A DNA stretch of 64,000 nt from an uncultured Oscillospiraceae bacterium (GTDB lineage: Bacteria; Bacillota; Clostridia; Oscillospirales; Oscillospiraceae): positions 20,742 through 84,741 of the forward strand of contig CAJUQD010000005.1 in assembly GCA_910588105.1 (NCBI GenBank). The letters run 5' to 3'. Positions 38,105 through 50,032 of the stretch are shown piece by piece. Both the position numbers and the translations under genes were made by a program. Each line of letters begins with the position of its first letter. The first letter of the stretch is position 1. The notes beneath the pieces are model-generated. The model saw nothing but the letters and a program-made list of their open reading frames with translations, was not told the origin of the DNA and did not search any database.

Positions 38105-39460
38105 ATGGTCAAACTTTGGCAAGGGGAATCCGCCCAGTGGCGGATGGAGTTGGAGCTTAACGGGGAGGGCACGGCCCTGTCCCTGCGCATGAAGGAGGGG
38201 CGCGTGCTGTCCGTCTGCCTGGGCGGACAGCCCACTGAAAACACCCTCCGCCGCGCCGCCGCCAAGGCGGTAAAGGTCCTGCGGGAACTGGGGGCGGACA
38301 GCGCCGTGCTGGACGCCGCCCCGGCGGTCGAGGCGCTGGGGCCGGAGGGGGCCGCCGCCCTGGCACAGGGGGCGGAGCTGGCCTGCTACCGCCAGCCCAG
38401 CTGGAAGGAGGGGGAGGACAAGCCCTTTGCCCTCTACCTCACTGGGGCGGAGGGGCTGGAGGGCGCCCTGGCCCGGGCGGACGCGGTGACCCGGGCGGTG
38501 TGCTTCGCCCGGGATCTGGTGAACTGCCCCGCCAACCTGCTCACCCCAGAGGACATGGCCCGGCGGATGGCTCAAACCGCCGGGGGACTGGGCATAGAGG
38601 TAGAGATTCTGGACGGGACCCGCACCCGTGAGCTGGGCATGGGGGCCTACCACGCCGTGGCGGACAGCGCCGTCCATCCGCCCCGGCTCATCGTGCTGCG
38701 CTGGCGGGGCGGGAAAAAGGGTGCGCCCCCCATCGCCCTGGTGGGCAAGGGGGTGTGCTGCGACACCGGGGGCTACTGCCTTAAAACCGCCGCGGGCCTC
38801 AAGGGCACCCGGGGGGATATGGCCGGGGGCGCGGCGGTGTGCGGCGCGCTGCTGGCCCTGGCGGAGAACAACATCCCTGTGAACGCGGTGGCCGTCATCC
38901 CGGCGGTGGAAAACCGTCTGTCGGCGGACAGCTTCCTCCCCGGCGACGTGATCCGCTCCATGTCGGGCAAGACCATCCAGGTGAACAACACCGACGCGGA
39001 GGGCCGCCTGATCCTGGCCGACGCCCTCACCTACGCCATCCGTCAGGAGGGCGCGGCGAAGATCGTGGACATCGCCACCCTCACCGGGGCGTGCGTGGCC
39101 ACCCTGGGCTTCACCACCGCGGGGCTGCTCACCAATCACGAGGGGCTGTTCCTTGCCCTGATGAACGCCGCCAAGCGGGCCGGGGAACAGTACTGGCGCT
39201 TCCCCGATTTTCCCGAGTACCACAAGATGATCGAAAGCCCGGTGGCCGACCTGTGCAACCAGTCCAGCGATGGTTGCGGGGCCATCACTGCGGGGCTGTT
39301 CGTGGGCGCGTTCGCGGAAAACCTTCCCTGGGTCCACCTGGATATTGCGGGCACCGCCTGGGTGGACCGCCCCCGCTGGGAGTACCAGACCGCCGGGGCC
39401 ACCGGGGCGGGGGTGTCCACCCTGTACGAGCTGTGCCGGGGGCTGGCAGATGGGACGTGA
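38105..39460 (+). CDS. M17 leucyl aminopeptidase family protein
   Basis: A 451-residue peptidase. The catalytic domain has the two-metal ligands in order: LVGKGVCCDTGG (Lys, Asp), the catalytic Lys in CLKTAAG, RGDMAGGAA (Asp), and NTDAEGRLILADAL (Asp, Glu, Arg). The classical FDSGG is CDTGG here, which keeps the ligand. The N-terminal domain is divergent. ATG follows GAGGAGGAG. Its end overlaps the transglutaminase-like gene, so the two are probably a peptide-processing pair. Confidence 0.92.
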   Translation: MVKLWQGESAQWRMELELNGEGTALSLRMKEGRVLSVCLGGQPTENTLRRAAAKAVKVLRELGADSAVLDAAPAVEALGPEGAAALAQGAELACYRQPSWKEGEDKPFALYLTGAEGLEGALARADAVTRAVCFARDLVNCPANLLTPEDMARRMAQTAGGLGIEVEILDGTRTRELGMGAYHAVADSAVHPPRLIVLRWRGGKKGAPPIALVGKGVCCDTGGYCLKTAAGLKGTRGDMAGGAAVCGALLALAENNIPVNAVAVIPAVENRLSADSFLPGDVIRSMSGKTIQVNNTDAEGRLILADALTYAIRQEGAAKIVDIATLTGACVATLGFTTAGLLTNHEGLFLALMNAAKRAGEQYWRFPDFPEYHKMIESPVADLCNQSSDGCGAITAGLFVGAFAENLPWVHLDIAGTAWVDRPRWEYQTAGATGAGVSTLYELCRGLADGT

Positions 39461-41870
39461 CCAATACTGGGCGGAGGAACTGGCTGCTCTGGGCGGGGAG
39501 CAGCGTCGGGCCATGGAATTTCTCCGAGACCACCTGCCATGCAGTGATCTGGACTGCTACCCCTTCCCCTTCTTTCTGCGCTTTGCGGATCACGCCCTGG
39601 CCCTTCGGGACGAGGCCCCCTGGTGCGGGGAGCTGGAGTGGGAAATCTTCGCCCACTACGTCCTCTTCCCCCGGGTGAACGACGAGGACCTGTCCTTTCA
39701 TCGGGCGCTGTTCCACAGGGAGCTGTGGCCCCGTGTAAAGGATCTGGCCACTGCCGGGGAGCGGGTGCTGGAGGTCAACCGTTGGTGCTGTGAGCACGCC
39801 TCCTACCAGGCCCAGGACGAACGCACCGCCTCCCCGCTGACGGTGTACCGCTGCGGCAGCGGGCGGTGCGGGGAGGAGTCGGCCTTCCTGGTGTCCGCCC
39901 TGCGCAGCGTGGGCGTCGCCGCCCGGCAGGTATACGCCCCCCGCTGGGCCCACTGCGGCGACAACCACGCCTGGGTGGAAGCGCTGTGCGGTGGACGGTG
40001 GCGGTTTTTGGGGGCCTGTGAGCCGGAGCCGGTGCTGGACCGGGGCTGGTTCAACACCGCCGCCTCCCGGGCGGTGCTGGTGCACAGCCGCCTGTTCGGG
40101 GACGGCTCCTCCCCCCTCCACGGCGCGCCCCTGGGCCGGGACGGCGGGGTGGGCTGGTTTAATCAAACCCCCCGATACGCCAAAACCCGCCCCGTCGTCC
40201 TCCGGGCGCTGCTGGGCGGCAGGCCCGCCGCCGGGGCCCGGTTTGAAGTGCAGCTGCTCAACGATGGCTTCTTCCACACCATTGCCGCCCTCACCGCCGG
40301 GGAGGACGGCTGCGCCCAGGCAGAGCTGGGTCTGGGAACCATTCACGTGCTGGCCCGCCTGGACGGCCTTATGGCCGAGGGGGACTGCAATGGGAATTCC
40401 CTTGTGCTGGAGCTGGCCCCCCTCCCGGCGGGGGATACGGGCTGGAGGGACTTGACTGTATACGCCCCGGAATCGGAGCCGTCCAAGGCCCTCCCCCTCG
40501 CCCCGGCCCAAAAGCGGCGGCGGGCAGAGGAGCTCTCCCAGTGCGCCGCCCTTCGGGAGCAGCGGCTGGCAGAGCAATACGATCCCGGCCAGGCCCTCCC
40601 CGGCCGGGAGGACCTGCTCCGGGGGGCGCGGGGGAATTTCAGCCAGATCGCCGACTTCCTCTCCCGGGACGGCGGCCCCCGCCGGGAGGCGCTGGCCCGC
40701 ACCCTCTCTCCCAAGGACCTGCGGGACGCCTCCTCCGCCGTCTTGGAAGACCACCTTCAAAACCTCCCGCCCCAGCCCCCCGGCGTGCCTGAGGAGATCT
40801 ACTGGCGGTATCTGGCCTGCCCCCGGGTGGCCCTGGAGCCGCTGACCCCCTGGCGGGGGGCATTACAAGGGCTGCTGCCCCCCCTGGGGGACGACCCCGC
40901 CGCCCTGGCCGCATGGCTGGAGGAGCGGGTGGGCTCCTATCCTCCCAGCGCCTCCTACCGCCTCCTGTACTGGCCGCCGGAGGCGGCGCTTCGGGCGGGG
41001 CGGTGCGATGACAAAAGCCGCCGGGTGCTGCTCATCGCCGCCCTGCGCGCCCTGGGCGTCCCCGCCCGGCTGCGCCCCTTGGACGGCGCGCCGGAGTTCT
41101 GGCGGGACGGCGCCTTCCGCCCCGTCCGCCCGGAGCGGACGGGGACGCTGCGCCTTACCTGTCCCGGCGCACCCCCCGCCTATGGGCAGGACTGGACCCT
41201 CTCCCGCTGGACGGGAAAGGGCTGGCAGGTGCTTTTCCTGCCCGGCGGGGGCTGGATAGAGGACACGCTCGCCGTCCAGCTCCCCGCAGGGCGTTACTGC
41301 CTTACCACCTCCACCCGCCTGCCCAACAGCAACCAGCTGGCCGCCCGGCGGGAGCTGGACGTCCCTCCCGATGGCACGGCGGACGCCCAGCTGCGCCTGC
41401 GCCCCTTCGGTCTCAGCCAGGCGCTGACCCGCCTGCCCATGCCCCCCACCCCCGCCCTTAGCCCGGACGGCGGGCGGGTGGACGACATCTTCCGCCTCAA
41501 CGGCCGCCCCACGCTGCTGGTGTGGGCGGAGGAGGGGGCTGAGCCAACCGAACACCTGCTGTCTGAGCTGGACGGCCAGCGTCCCGCCCTGAACGCCCTA
41601 GGGGTAAACATGCTGTTCCTTCTGCGCCGCTGGGAGGGGCTGGCCCAGCCCACCCTGGCCGGGGTTCTGGGCCTCTGGCCCTCCGCCCAGGTATTGCTGG
41701 ACGACTGGGCCTACGACCTGGAGGACTTTGCCCGGCGGCTGGGCTGCGACCCGGATGCCCCGCCCCTGGCGGTGGTGTGTGACGGCGCGGGCCGGGCAGT
41801 CTATTCCGCCAGCGGCTACCGGGTGGGGGGCGGGGCTATGCTGGCCCAGGCCGCCGCCTGCCTGAAATGA
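39450..41870 (+). CDS. Large transglutaminase-like multidomain protein
   Basis: An 806-residue cytosolic protein without signal peptide. The first transglutaminase/protease-like core has Cys in GSGRCGEESAFLVSALRSVGVAARQVYAPRW and His in GDNHAWVEAL, with a following acidic residue; this spans about residues 120-210. A carbohydrate-binding-like beta region follows. A second, partly degenerate transglutaminase-like core is at about 500-560 (GRCDDKSRRVLLIAALRALGVPARLRPLDG). The last 140 residues look thioredoxin-like (PTLLVWAEEG ... VCDGAGRAVYSASGY). It overlaps the aminopeptidase gene by 11 bases. The substrate is unknown. Confidence 0.8.
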   Translation: MGRDQYWAEELAALGGEQRRAMEFLRDHLPCSDLDCYPFPFFLRFADHALALRDEAPWCGELEWEIFAHYVLFPRVNDEDLSFHRALFHRELWPRVKDLATAGERVLEVNRWCCEHASYQAQDERTASPLTVYRCGSGRCGEESAFLVSALRSVGVAARQVYAPRWAHCGDNHAWVEALCGGRWRFLGACEPEPVLDRGWFNTAASRAVLVHSRLFGDGSSPLHGAPLGRDGGVGWFNQTPRYAKTRPVVLRALLGGRPAAGARFEVQLLNDGFFHTIAALTAGEDGCAQAELGLGTIHVLARLDGLMAEGDCNGNSLVLELAPLPAGDTGWRDLTVYAPESEPSKALPLAPAQKRRRAEELSQCAALREQRLAEQYDPGQALPGREDLLRGARGNFSQIADFLSRDGGPRREALARTLSPKDLRDASSAVLEDHLQNLPPQPPGVPEEIYWRYLACPRVALEPLTPWRGALQGLLPPLGDDPAALAAWLEERVGSYPPSASYRLLYWPPEAALRAGRCDDKSRRVLLIAALRALGVPARLRPLDGAPEFWRDGAFRPVRPERTGTLRLTCPGAPPAYGQDWTLSRWTGKGWQVLFLPGGGWIEDTLAVQLPAGRYCLTTSTRLPNSNQLAARRELDVPPDGTADAQLRLRPFGLSQALTRLPMPPTPALSPDGGRVDDIFRLNGRPTLLVWAEEGAEPTEHLLSELDGQRPALNALGVNMLFLLRRWEGLAQPTLAGVLGLWPSAQVLLDDWAYDLEDFARRLGCDPDAPPLAVVCDGAGRAVYSASGYRVGGGAMLAQAAACLK

Positions 41871-41872
41871 AC

Positions 41873-41918
41873 AGAGGGCCGGACGCTTTGCGTCCGGCCC
41901 TCTGCCGTGTCTTTTTTC
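41873..41918 (+). terminator. Terminator after the transglutaminase-like gene
   Basis: AGAGGGCCGGACGC / GCGTCCGGCCCTCT hairpin with TTT loop, then a T-rich tail ending TTTTTT. Confidence 0.85.
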
Positions 41919-41919
41919 A

Positions 41920-42242
41920 GGAAGGACTGATTAGGCGCCGTTTGAAAATTGGCGATATGCCCAGCGGCAAGGAATTTTTTCGCCGGGCAAGGCGATTTGG
42001 CGCAGAAATACTTTGTGTATTTCAAGGCAAAGCAACGCAGCTCGGCGGAAAAAGGCCCGCCGATTGGGCGTGTTGACAATTTTCAAACAAGCCCTAAATC
42101 GGCAAGAGCGATTTGCGAGAGATTTTGCACCAGAATGCGGCGCAATTTCGCAGGAATAATTGTGTTTATTTCAAGAAACTGCAACAAAATTCTGGTGCAA
42201 AATATCTGCAAAGCGCCGAAGGTGCATTTAATCAGTGCTTCC
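41920..42242. mobile_element. MITE-like element, copy D (carrying copy C inside)
   Basis: Outer terminal repeats GGAAGGACTGATTA (41920-41933) and TAATCAGTGCTTCC (42229-42242). Inside, the arms continue as palindromic sequence for about 60 bases once copy C is removed (GATTTTGCACCAGAAT at 42112 and its complement near 42190-42208). The central block CGCAGGAATAATTGTGTTTATTTC matches copies A-C. The right end abuts the stop codon of the SLH gene. Confidence 0.75.
41932..42096. mobile_element. MITE-like element, copy C, inserted in copy D
   Basis: About 165 bases flanked by TA; terminal repeats TTAGGCGCCGTTTGAAAATTG and, on the other strand, TTAGGGCTTGTTTGAAAATTG. Central block CGCAGAAATACTTTGTGTATTTC. 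It splits the left arm of copy D exactly at GATTA/AATC, which indicates a TA-target insertion. Confidence 0.78.
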
Positions 42243-43847
42243 TTAATGATACGCCCGGTACAGGAAGGTAACGATCTCCCCCCGGGTACACGTCTTGTCC
42301 GGATTGAAGGTGGCGCCGGAGTCGCCGTTGGTCACCCCCCTGTCCACCGCCCAAGCCACCGCCTTGGCATAGGCCTCCCCCGCCGGCACGTCGCCAAAGG
42401 CGCACGCCGGGGCGTCTGGCCTACCGAAGGCCGCCCAGATATAACCCACCGCGTCCGCCCTGGTACAGTGGGCGGCGGGATCAAAATCCTGGCCGATTAT
42501 CCCCTTCTGAGCCGCCCAGCACACGGCCTGGGCGTAGAACTCTTCCCCGCTCAGGGGGATGGGGGACCAGCCCTGACCTTCCGGCCTGCCCTCCGCCCGC
42601 CACAGAAAGGTGAGGATCTCGCCATGGGTACAAAGATCTGCCGGGGAGAAGGTGGTCTGGCCGGTGCCCTGGGTGATCCCATCCCCCACCGCCCATGCCA
42701 CGGCCTCAGCGTAATAGGCATCCGAGTCCACGTCAGCAAAGCCTGTATTCACAACCGGGCGGGGGGCGGCGGGGTCGTACGTATAATCCTCCCCGTTCAG
42801 CGTCAGCCAACCGTCCGCAAACAGCCCCTGCTGATCCTGGCCATAGGCATATACCGCACCGCACTCCGGCCTGCTCACCGTGTGCACCCGGCCGCCCTCC
42901 GCAACCGACGCACCAGCCAGGAACAGCTTGTCGGGCGCCCCCGCCGCGCCGTCGTCGCAGTTGGTCACGTCCGCCATGTAGTTCTGCCCGTCCTCCATGC
43001 GCACCACATTCCACATATGGCTGCCCCCGTCTATCGTGCCGGACACGGTGTAGCACGTCACGTCCCCGTCGAACCGGGTCAGGTCGCACAAATATTGGAA
43101 CGCCTTGGCATACCCCTCGCAGACCACGTTGGTGGACGGGTCGCCGTCAAACACATACACCAGCTGCCAGGGGTCGCCATAGGGGACGCCGGCCTTGGCG
43201 GCGTCCGCGTCGTAGGACACCAGGGCGCAGATCTCCCTGCGGTAGGCCTCCAGCTTTTCGTAATCGGGCAGCTCCTTGTACCGCTCCACGATGGCCCGGG
43301 CGCTGTCCGCCGCCCGCTTTGCCTGGGCCGCCTTGCCGGGGCTCACCACAGTGTCGCTGTCCCCCCGGTATGCCTGGGCCACCTTGATGCTGACGGTGAG
43401 ATTGCGTATCTCTCCCCGGCTGCCCCGGACGGCCCGGTCATAGGACCAGCTGTACCGCAAATCCTTCCAATACAGCTCATAGGGGCAATCTGCCGACAGG
43501 GCGGTATACACCCTGTCTATATCCAGGGCCTGCTCAAGCCTCTCATCCAGCTTGGCCACCACCGTCTGCTGGTCCTTCCCCTCCGCCCCCAGCTCCTTCA
43601 GGCCCCAGGACAGGGCGTCCAGATCGGGAATACGGATGGCGGTGCTGCTCCTGCTCCCGCCGGCAATTTTTGCCACCTCCTCCCGCAGCACCCGGTACAC
43701 CTCCCGATCCACCCCCGTCAGCCGGCTGCCCGCCTGACCTGCTTGGACGCGGTCCCCTCCCGGCTTGGCCGCCAGGGCCGCCCCCTGAAGCATTCCAATT
43801 GCCAATGCCAGCGCCAGCAGCGCGGCCATCACGTGTTTTTTCATCAT
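42243..43847 (-). CDS. Secreted SLH-domain protein with transglutaminase-like core
   Basis: A 534-residue surface protein. A signal peptide covers residues 1-25 (AALLALALAIGMLQGAALA). A transglutaminase-like domain carries Cys in VCEGYAKAFQYLCDL, His in GGSHMWNVVRM and Asp in NYMADVTNCDD (about 255-330). Three S-layer homology modules at the C terminus (from about residue 365: FADVDSDAYYAEAVAWAVGDGITQG and two more) should anchor it to cell-wall polysaccharide. The start at 43847 has GGGG 5 bases upstream; an adjacent ATG is equally possible. Confidence 0.88.
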   Translation of the reverse strand: MMKKHVMAALLALALAIGMLQGAALAAKPGGDRVQAGQAGSRLTGVDREVYRVLREEVAKIAGGSRSSTAIRIPDLDALSWGLKELGAEGKDQQTVVAKLDERLEQALDIDRVYTALSADCPYELYWKDLRYSWSYDRAVRGSRGEIRNLTVSIKVAQAYRGDSDTVVSPGKAAQAKRAADSARAIVERYKELPDYEKLEAYRREICALVSYDADAAKAGVPYGDPWQLVYVFDGDPSTNVVCEGYAKAFQYLCDLTRFDGDVTCYTVSGTIDGGSHMWNVVRMEDGQNYMADVTNCDDGAAGAPDKLFLAGASVAEGGRVHTVSRPECGAVYAYGQDQQGLFADGWLTLNGEDYTYDPAAPRPVVNTGFADVDSDAYYAEAVAWAVGDGITQGTGQTTFSPADLCTHGEILTFLWRAEGRPEGQGWSPIPLSGEEFYAQAVCWAAQKGIIGQDFDPAAHCTRADAVGYIWAAFGRPDAPACAFGDVPAGEAYAKAVAWAVDRGVTNGDSGATFNPDKTCTRGEIVTFLYRAYH

Positions 43848-43894
43848 GCGCTCCCCTTCTATGCTCCATTTTCCATAAAAACGCGGTTTTCCCC

Positions 43895-43923
43895 ATTGTA
43901 CCAAACCTCCGGCAAAATTACAA
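43895..43923 (-). promoter_or_regulatory. Promoter of the SLH protein gene
   Basis: TTGTAA and TACAAT separated by 17 bases on the minus strand, 48 bases before the start. Confidence 0.7.
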
Positions 43924-43955
43924 GGGCGCCTCGGGGCGCCCCGCCCTTTCCACCG

Positions 43956-43984
43956 TTGAAAATCCGCCTTTTTTGTGGTATAGT
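43956..43984 (+). promoter_or_regulatory. Promoter of mutY
   Basis: TTGAAA and TATAGT separated by 17 bases, 54 bases before the start. A short perfect hairpin, GGGCGCC/GGCGCCC, lies between this and the divergent promoter. Confidence 0.72.
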
Positions 43985-44037
43985 AGACGCACTTTAAAAT
44001 GCTGCGGGGAATTTGACGCCCCGCCGGGAGGCGCGCC

Positions 44038-45084
44038 GTGGATAAATTGGAACAGCTGACCGCCCCCCTGCTGGAGTGGTTCCGGGACAACGCCCGGCCC
44101 CTCCCCTGGCGGGACGACCCCACCCCCTACCACGTCTGGCTGTCGGAGATTATGCTCCAGCAGACCAGGGTGGCGGCGGTGCTGGGCTATTACGCCCGCT
44201 TTCTGGAGGAAGCGCCGGACATATCCGCCCTGGCCGCCCTGCCCGGGGAGCGGCTGATGAAACTGTGGCAGGGCTTGGGGTACTACTCCCGGGCCCGAAA
44301 CCTGCAACGGGCGGCGAAGGTCATTGTATCCGATTACGGCGGGACGTTCCCCCCGGACTACACCGCAATCCGCTCCCTGCCGGGGGTGGGGGACTACACC
44401 GCCGGGGCCGTATGCTCCATCGCCCTGGGCCTGGCCACCCCCGCCGTGGACGGCAATGTCCTGCGGGTATACGCCCGGATCTGTGGGGACGGCGGGGATA
44501 TCTCCACCCCCCAGATGAAAAAAAAGGTGGCCCACGCGCTGGAGCGGGTCATCCCCGTGGACGCGCCGGGCGCCTTTAACCAGGCGCTGATGGAGCTGGG
44601 GGCCACGGTCTGCCTGCCCAACGGCGCGCCGTTGTGTGAAAAATGCCCGGCAAGGGAGCTGTGCGCCGCCCTGGCCCAGGGCCGGGTGGGGGAGCTGCCC
44701 GTCAAGGCGCCCAAGAAACCCCGCCGGACGGAGCGGCGCACCGTGTGGCTCATTTTCCACGAAAACCGGGTGGCCCTGCGCCGCCGCCCCAGCCAGGGCC
44801 TGCTGGCCGGGCTGTGGGAATTCCCCAACGAGCCGGGGGACGGCCCACCGCCCCCGTCCTGGGGCTTTGACTCCCTGGCCCCGGCGTATGCCGGGCAGGC
44901 CAGGCATATCTTCACCCATATCGAGTGGCACATGACCCTGCGGACGGCAGAGGCGGAGGCAGACGCCCTGCCCGGGGGCTGGGTGTGGGCCGATGGAACG
45001 CAATTGCACAAAACATACGCCGTGCCCAGCGCCTTTGAGATGGCTTTGCGCATGGCAAATGAGAGACTGAACGGAGGAGCATGA
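44038..45084 (+). CDS. mutY: Adenine DNA glycosylase
   Basis: A 348-residue base-excision enzyme that removes adenine opposite 8-oxoguanine. The helix-hairpin-helix is LPGVGDYTAGAVCSIALG, followed by the catalytic Asp (PAVDGNVLRV). The Fe-S cluster cysteines are in CLPNGAPLCEKCPARELC. The C-terminal NUDIX-like recognition domain is present (GLLAGLWEFPNE). GTG start with GGGAGG upstream. tdk follows by one base, so they are co-transcribed. Confidence 0.95.
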   Translation: MDKLEQLTAPLLEWFRDNARPLPWRDDPTPYHVWLSEIMLQQTRVAAVLGYYARFLEEAPDISALAALPGERLMKLWQGLGYYSRARNLQRAAKVIVSDYGGTFPPDYTAIRSLPGVGDYTAGAVCSIALGLATPAVDGNVLRVYARICGDGGDISTPQMKKKVAHALERVIPVDAPGAFNQALMELGATVCLPNGAPLCEKCPARELCAALAQGRVGELPVKAPKKPRRTERRTVWLIFHENRVALRRRPSQGLLAGLWEFPNEPGDGPPPPSWGFDSLAPAYAGQARHIFTHIEWHMTLRTAEAEADALPGGWVWADGTQLHKTYAVPSAFEMALRMANERLNGGA

Positions 45085-45085
45085 C

Positions 45086-45706
45086 ATGGCAAAGCTGTAT
45101 TTCCGCTATGGCGTAATGGGATCCAGCAAGTCGGCCAACGCGCTGATGGTGCGGTATAACTACGAGGAGCGGGGCCAAAGCGCCCTGATGGTAAAGCCCG
45201 CTATCGACCAGCGGGAGGGGGAGCGGGTGGTCAACTCCCGCATTGGGCTGAGCTTCCCCTGCGTCTGGTTTGAGGAGCTGGAGCAGATGGCCCCTGACGC
45301 CATCCGCTCCCACCAGTGCATCATTGTGGACGAGGCCCAGTTCCTCTCCCACGCCCAGGTGGACTACCTGACGCAGATTGTGGACGATATGAACGTGCCG
45401 GTGATCTGCTACGGCCTGCGCTCGGACTTCAGCGGGCGGCTGTTCCCCGGCTCCGAGGCCCTGCTGGCCTGCGCCGACATCATTGAGGAGGTCAAGACCA
45501 TCTGCTGGTGCGGCAAAAAGGCCATCTGCAACGCCCGCTTTGACGCCAGCGGCAAGGTGGTCAAGGAGGGCGAGCAGGTGGTACTGGGGGCCAACGACTG
45601 CTACATTGGCCTGTGCCGGCGGCACTGGAAAGCCGGGAACTTAGGACCAGAGAGAGGCGCGGAGAAGCGGACGGCGGGGGAATGCCTTGGCCGCTTCCCC
45701 GCCTGA
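45086..45706 (+). CDS. tdk: Thymidine kinase
   Basis: A 206-residue type II thymidine kinase. The P-loop is GVMGSSKSANAL (usually GxMxSGKT; a Ser-Ser-Lys-Ser variant here), the catalytic region VDEAQFLS near residue 80, and the lid Tyr/Gly motif. A zinc site is suggested by CWCGKKAIC plus LCRRHW. It phosphorylates deoxythymidine in nucleotide salvage. GGAGG is 8 bases upstream. Confidence 0.92.
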   Translation: MAKLYFRYGVMGSSKSANALMVRYNYEERGQSALMVKPAIDQREGERVVNSRIGLSFPCVWFEELEQMAPDAIRSHQCIIVDEAQFLSHAQVDYLTQIVDDMNVPVICYGLRSDFSGRLFPGSEALLACADIIEEVKTICWCGKKAICNARFDASGKVVKEGEQVVLGANDCYIGLCRRHWKAGNLGPERGAEKRTAGECLGRFPA

Positions 45707-45714
45707 GAGCCGCC

Positions 45715-46593
45715 ATGCTCTGCACCCTCTGTCCCCGGCAGTGCGGGGCCCTGCGGGACAAGACCCGCAGGGAGGGCTTTTGCCAAATGCCCTCCCTGCC
45801 GGTGTGCGCCCGGGCGGCGCTTCACTTCTGGGAGGAGCCCTGCATCTCAGGCCAAACTGGGGCGGGGACGGTGTTTTTCTCCGGCTGCACCCTAGGCTGT
45901 GTGTTCTGCCAGAACCGCCCCATCAGCCGGGAGAATTTTGGCAAAACGCTGACGCCGGATGAATTATACGCCGTCTTTGGGCGGCTGGCGGGCCAGGGAG
46001 CCTCCTGCATCGAGCTGGTCACCCCCACCCAGTTTACCCACGTGCTCTCCCGGGTGCTGGGGCGGCCTGTCCCCGGCAATCTGCCCGTGGTATGGAACAG
46101 CAGCGGCTACGAGCGGGCGGACAGCCTCAAAACCCTGGAGGGCAAGGTGGACGTATACCTGCCCGACCTGAAATACCTCACCCCCGCCCTGGCGGAAAAA
46201 TACTCCGATGCAAAGGACTACCCCCCGGCCGCCAAAGCGGCCATCCTGGAGATGTTCCGCCAGCGGGGCCCGGTACGGCTGGAAAACGGCCTGTTGAAGA
46301 GCGGCGTGCTCATCCGCCACCTCATCCTGCCCGGGCAGGTGGCCGAGGCCAGGCGGGTGATGGACTGGGTGGCGGACAGCTTCCCGCCCGGCGCGGTGCT
46401 GTTCTCCCTCATGGCCCAGTACACCCCCGTGGGAGGGCTGGACGGCTTTCCGGAGCTGGGGCGGCCCTTGCGCCCGTCGGAGCTTCGCGCCGCCAGGGCA
46501 TACATGGAAAACCTGGGCCTGGCAGGCTATGTCCAAGGGCTGGAATCCTGCGGGGAGGGCTTTATCCCCCAATTCGATTTGACGGGACTATGA
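45715..46593 (+). CDS. Radical SAM protein (PflA-like)
   Basis: A 292-residue radical SAM enzyme. The 4Fe-4S motif is CTLGCVFCQN near residue 60 (CxxxCxxC). An extra N-terminal cysteine region MLCTLCPRQCGALRDKTRREGFC resembles the YgiQ/PflX group of pyruvate-formate-lyase-activase-like proteins. The substrate is unknown. It starts a few bases after the tdk stop and closes the mutY-tdk operon. Confidence 0.88.
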   Translation: MLCTLCPRQCGALRDKTRREGFCQMPSLPVCARAALHFWEEPCISGQTGAGTVFFSGCTLGCVFCQNRPISRENFGKTLTPDELYAVFGRLAGQGASCIELVTPTQFTHVLSRVLGRPVPGNLPVVWNSSGYERADSLKTLEGKVDVYLPDLKYLTPALAEKYSDAKDYPPAAKAAILEMFRQRGPVRLENGLLKSGVLIRHLILPGQVAEARRVMDWVADSFPPGAVLFSLMAQYTPVGGLDGFPELGRPLRPSELRAARAYMENLGLAGYVQGLESCGEGFIPQFDLTGL

Positions 46594-46625
46594 GAAACGG
46601 CGCGGGAACTCTCCCGCGCCGCTTT

Positions 46626-46927
46626 TTCACGCCTCCCTCCAGCCCTTGCACACGTCCACCCAGCTTTCGAAGCCGGAAATACCGCTCCAGCTCGGGGATG
46701 GGCAGCTCAATGGCGCTGTTGCTGCTGCCTCCGGCGGGGAACACCGTCTCAAACCGCTTGAGGGACTTGTCCAGGTACACCCTCGCGCCCTCGTTGACGG
46801 TGAAGGGATACACGCCGCCCACCACGTGACCCACCAGCTCCTCCTTCTGGGGGGTGAGCATTTTTGCTTCGGTCCCAAACCGGGCCTTGTATTTGGGGTT
46901 GTCCACCTTGGCCTCCCCGGCGGCCAT
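46626..46927 (-). pseudogene. Truncated, frameshifted YbaK/ProX-type deacylase
   Basis: The remaining part reads AAGEAKVDNPKYKARFG, TPQKEELVGHVVGGVYPF, YLDKSLKRFETVFPAGGSSNSAIEL, which is the C-terminal two-thirds of a YbaK-like aminoacyl-tRNA deacylase. After PELERY an extra T (TATTTCC) shifts the frame. The correct end SGFESWVDVCKGWREA continues in the next frame. The first third is missing and replaced by the eno terminator region. Confidence 0.82.
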
Positions 46928-46937
46928 GATAAGGATA

Positions 46938-46964
46938 GGGCGGCGGAGAATACCTCCGCCGCCC
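46938..46964 (-). terminator. Terminator-like hairpin after eno
   Basis: GGGCGGCGGAG / CTCCGCCGCCC perfect 11-bp stem with a 5-base loop, 24 bases after the eno stop; the T-tract is weak. Confidence 0.55.
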
Positions 46965-46987
46965 GTGATGCTTCATAAAGGGGCTGA

Positions 46988-49955
<2,968 letters not shown>

Positions 49956-50032
49956 TCAATTACCTCGCATTGTCACGCTTGGACCGGCCGCGCAGCCGGT
50001 TCGCTTTCACTGCGCGGCCGTCCCTGCGCTTC

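Noticed and set aside
39285..40760. Minus-strand frame opposite the transglutaminase-like gene
   Set aside because: Gly/Pro/Ala-rich mirror frame; no start site or motifs.
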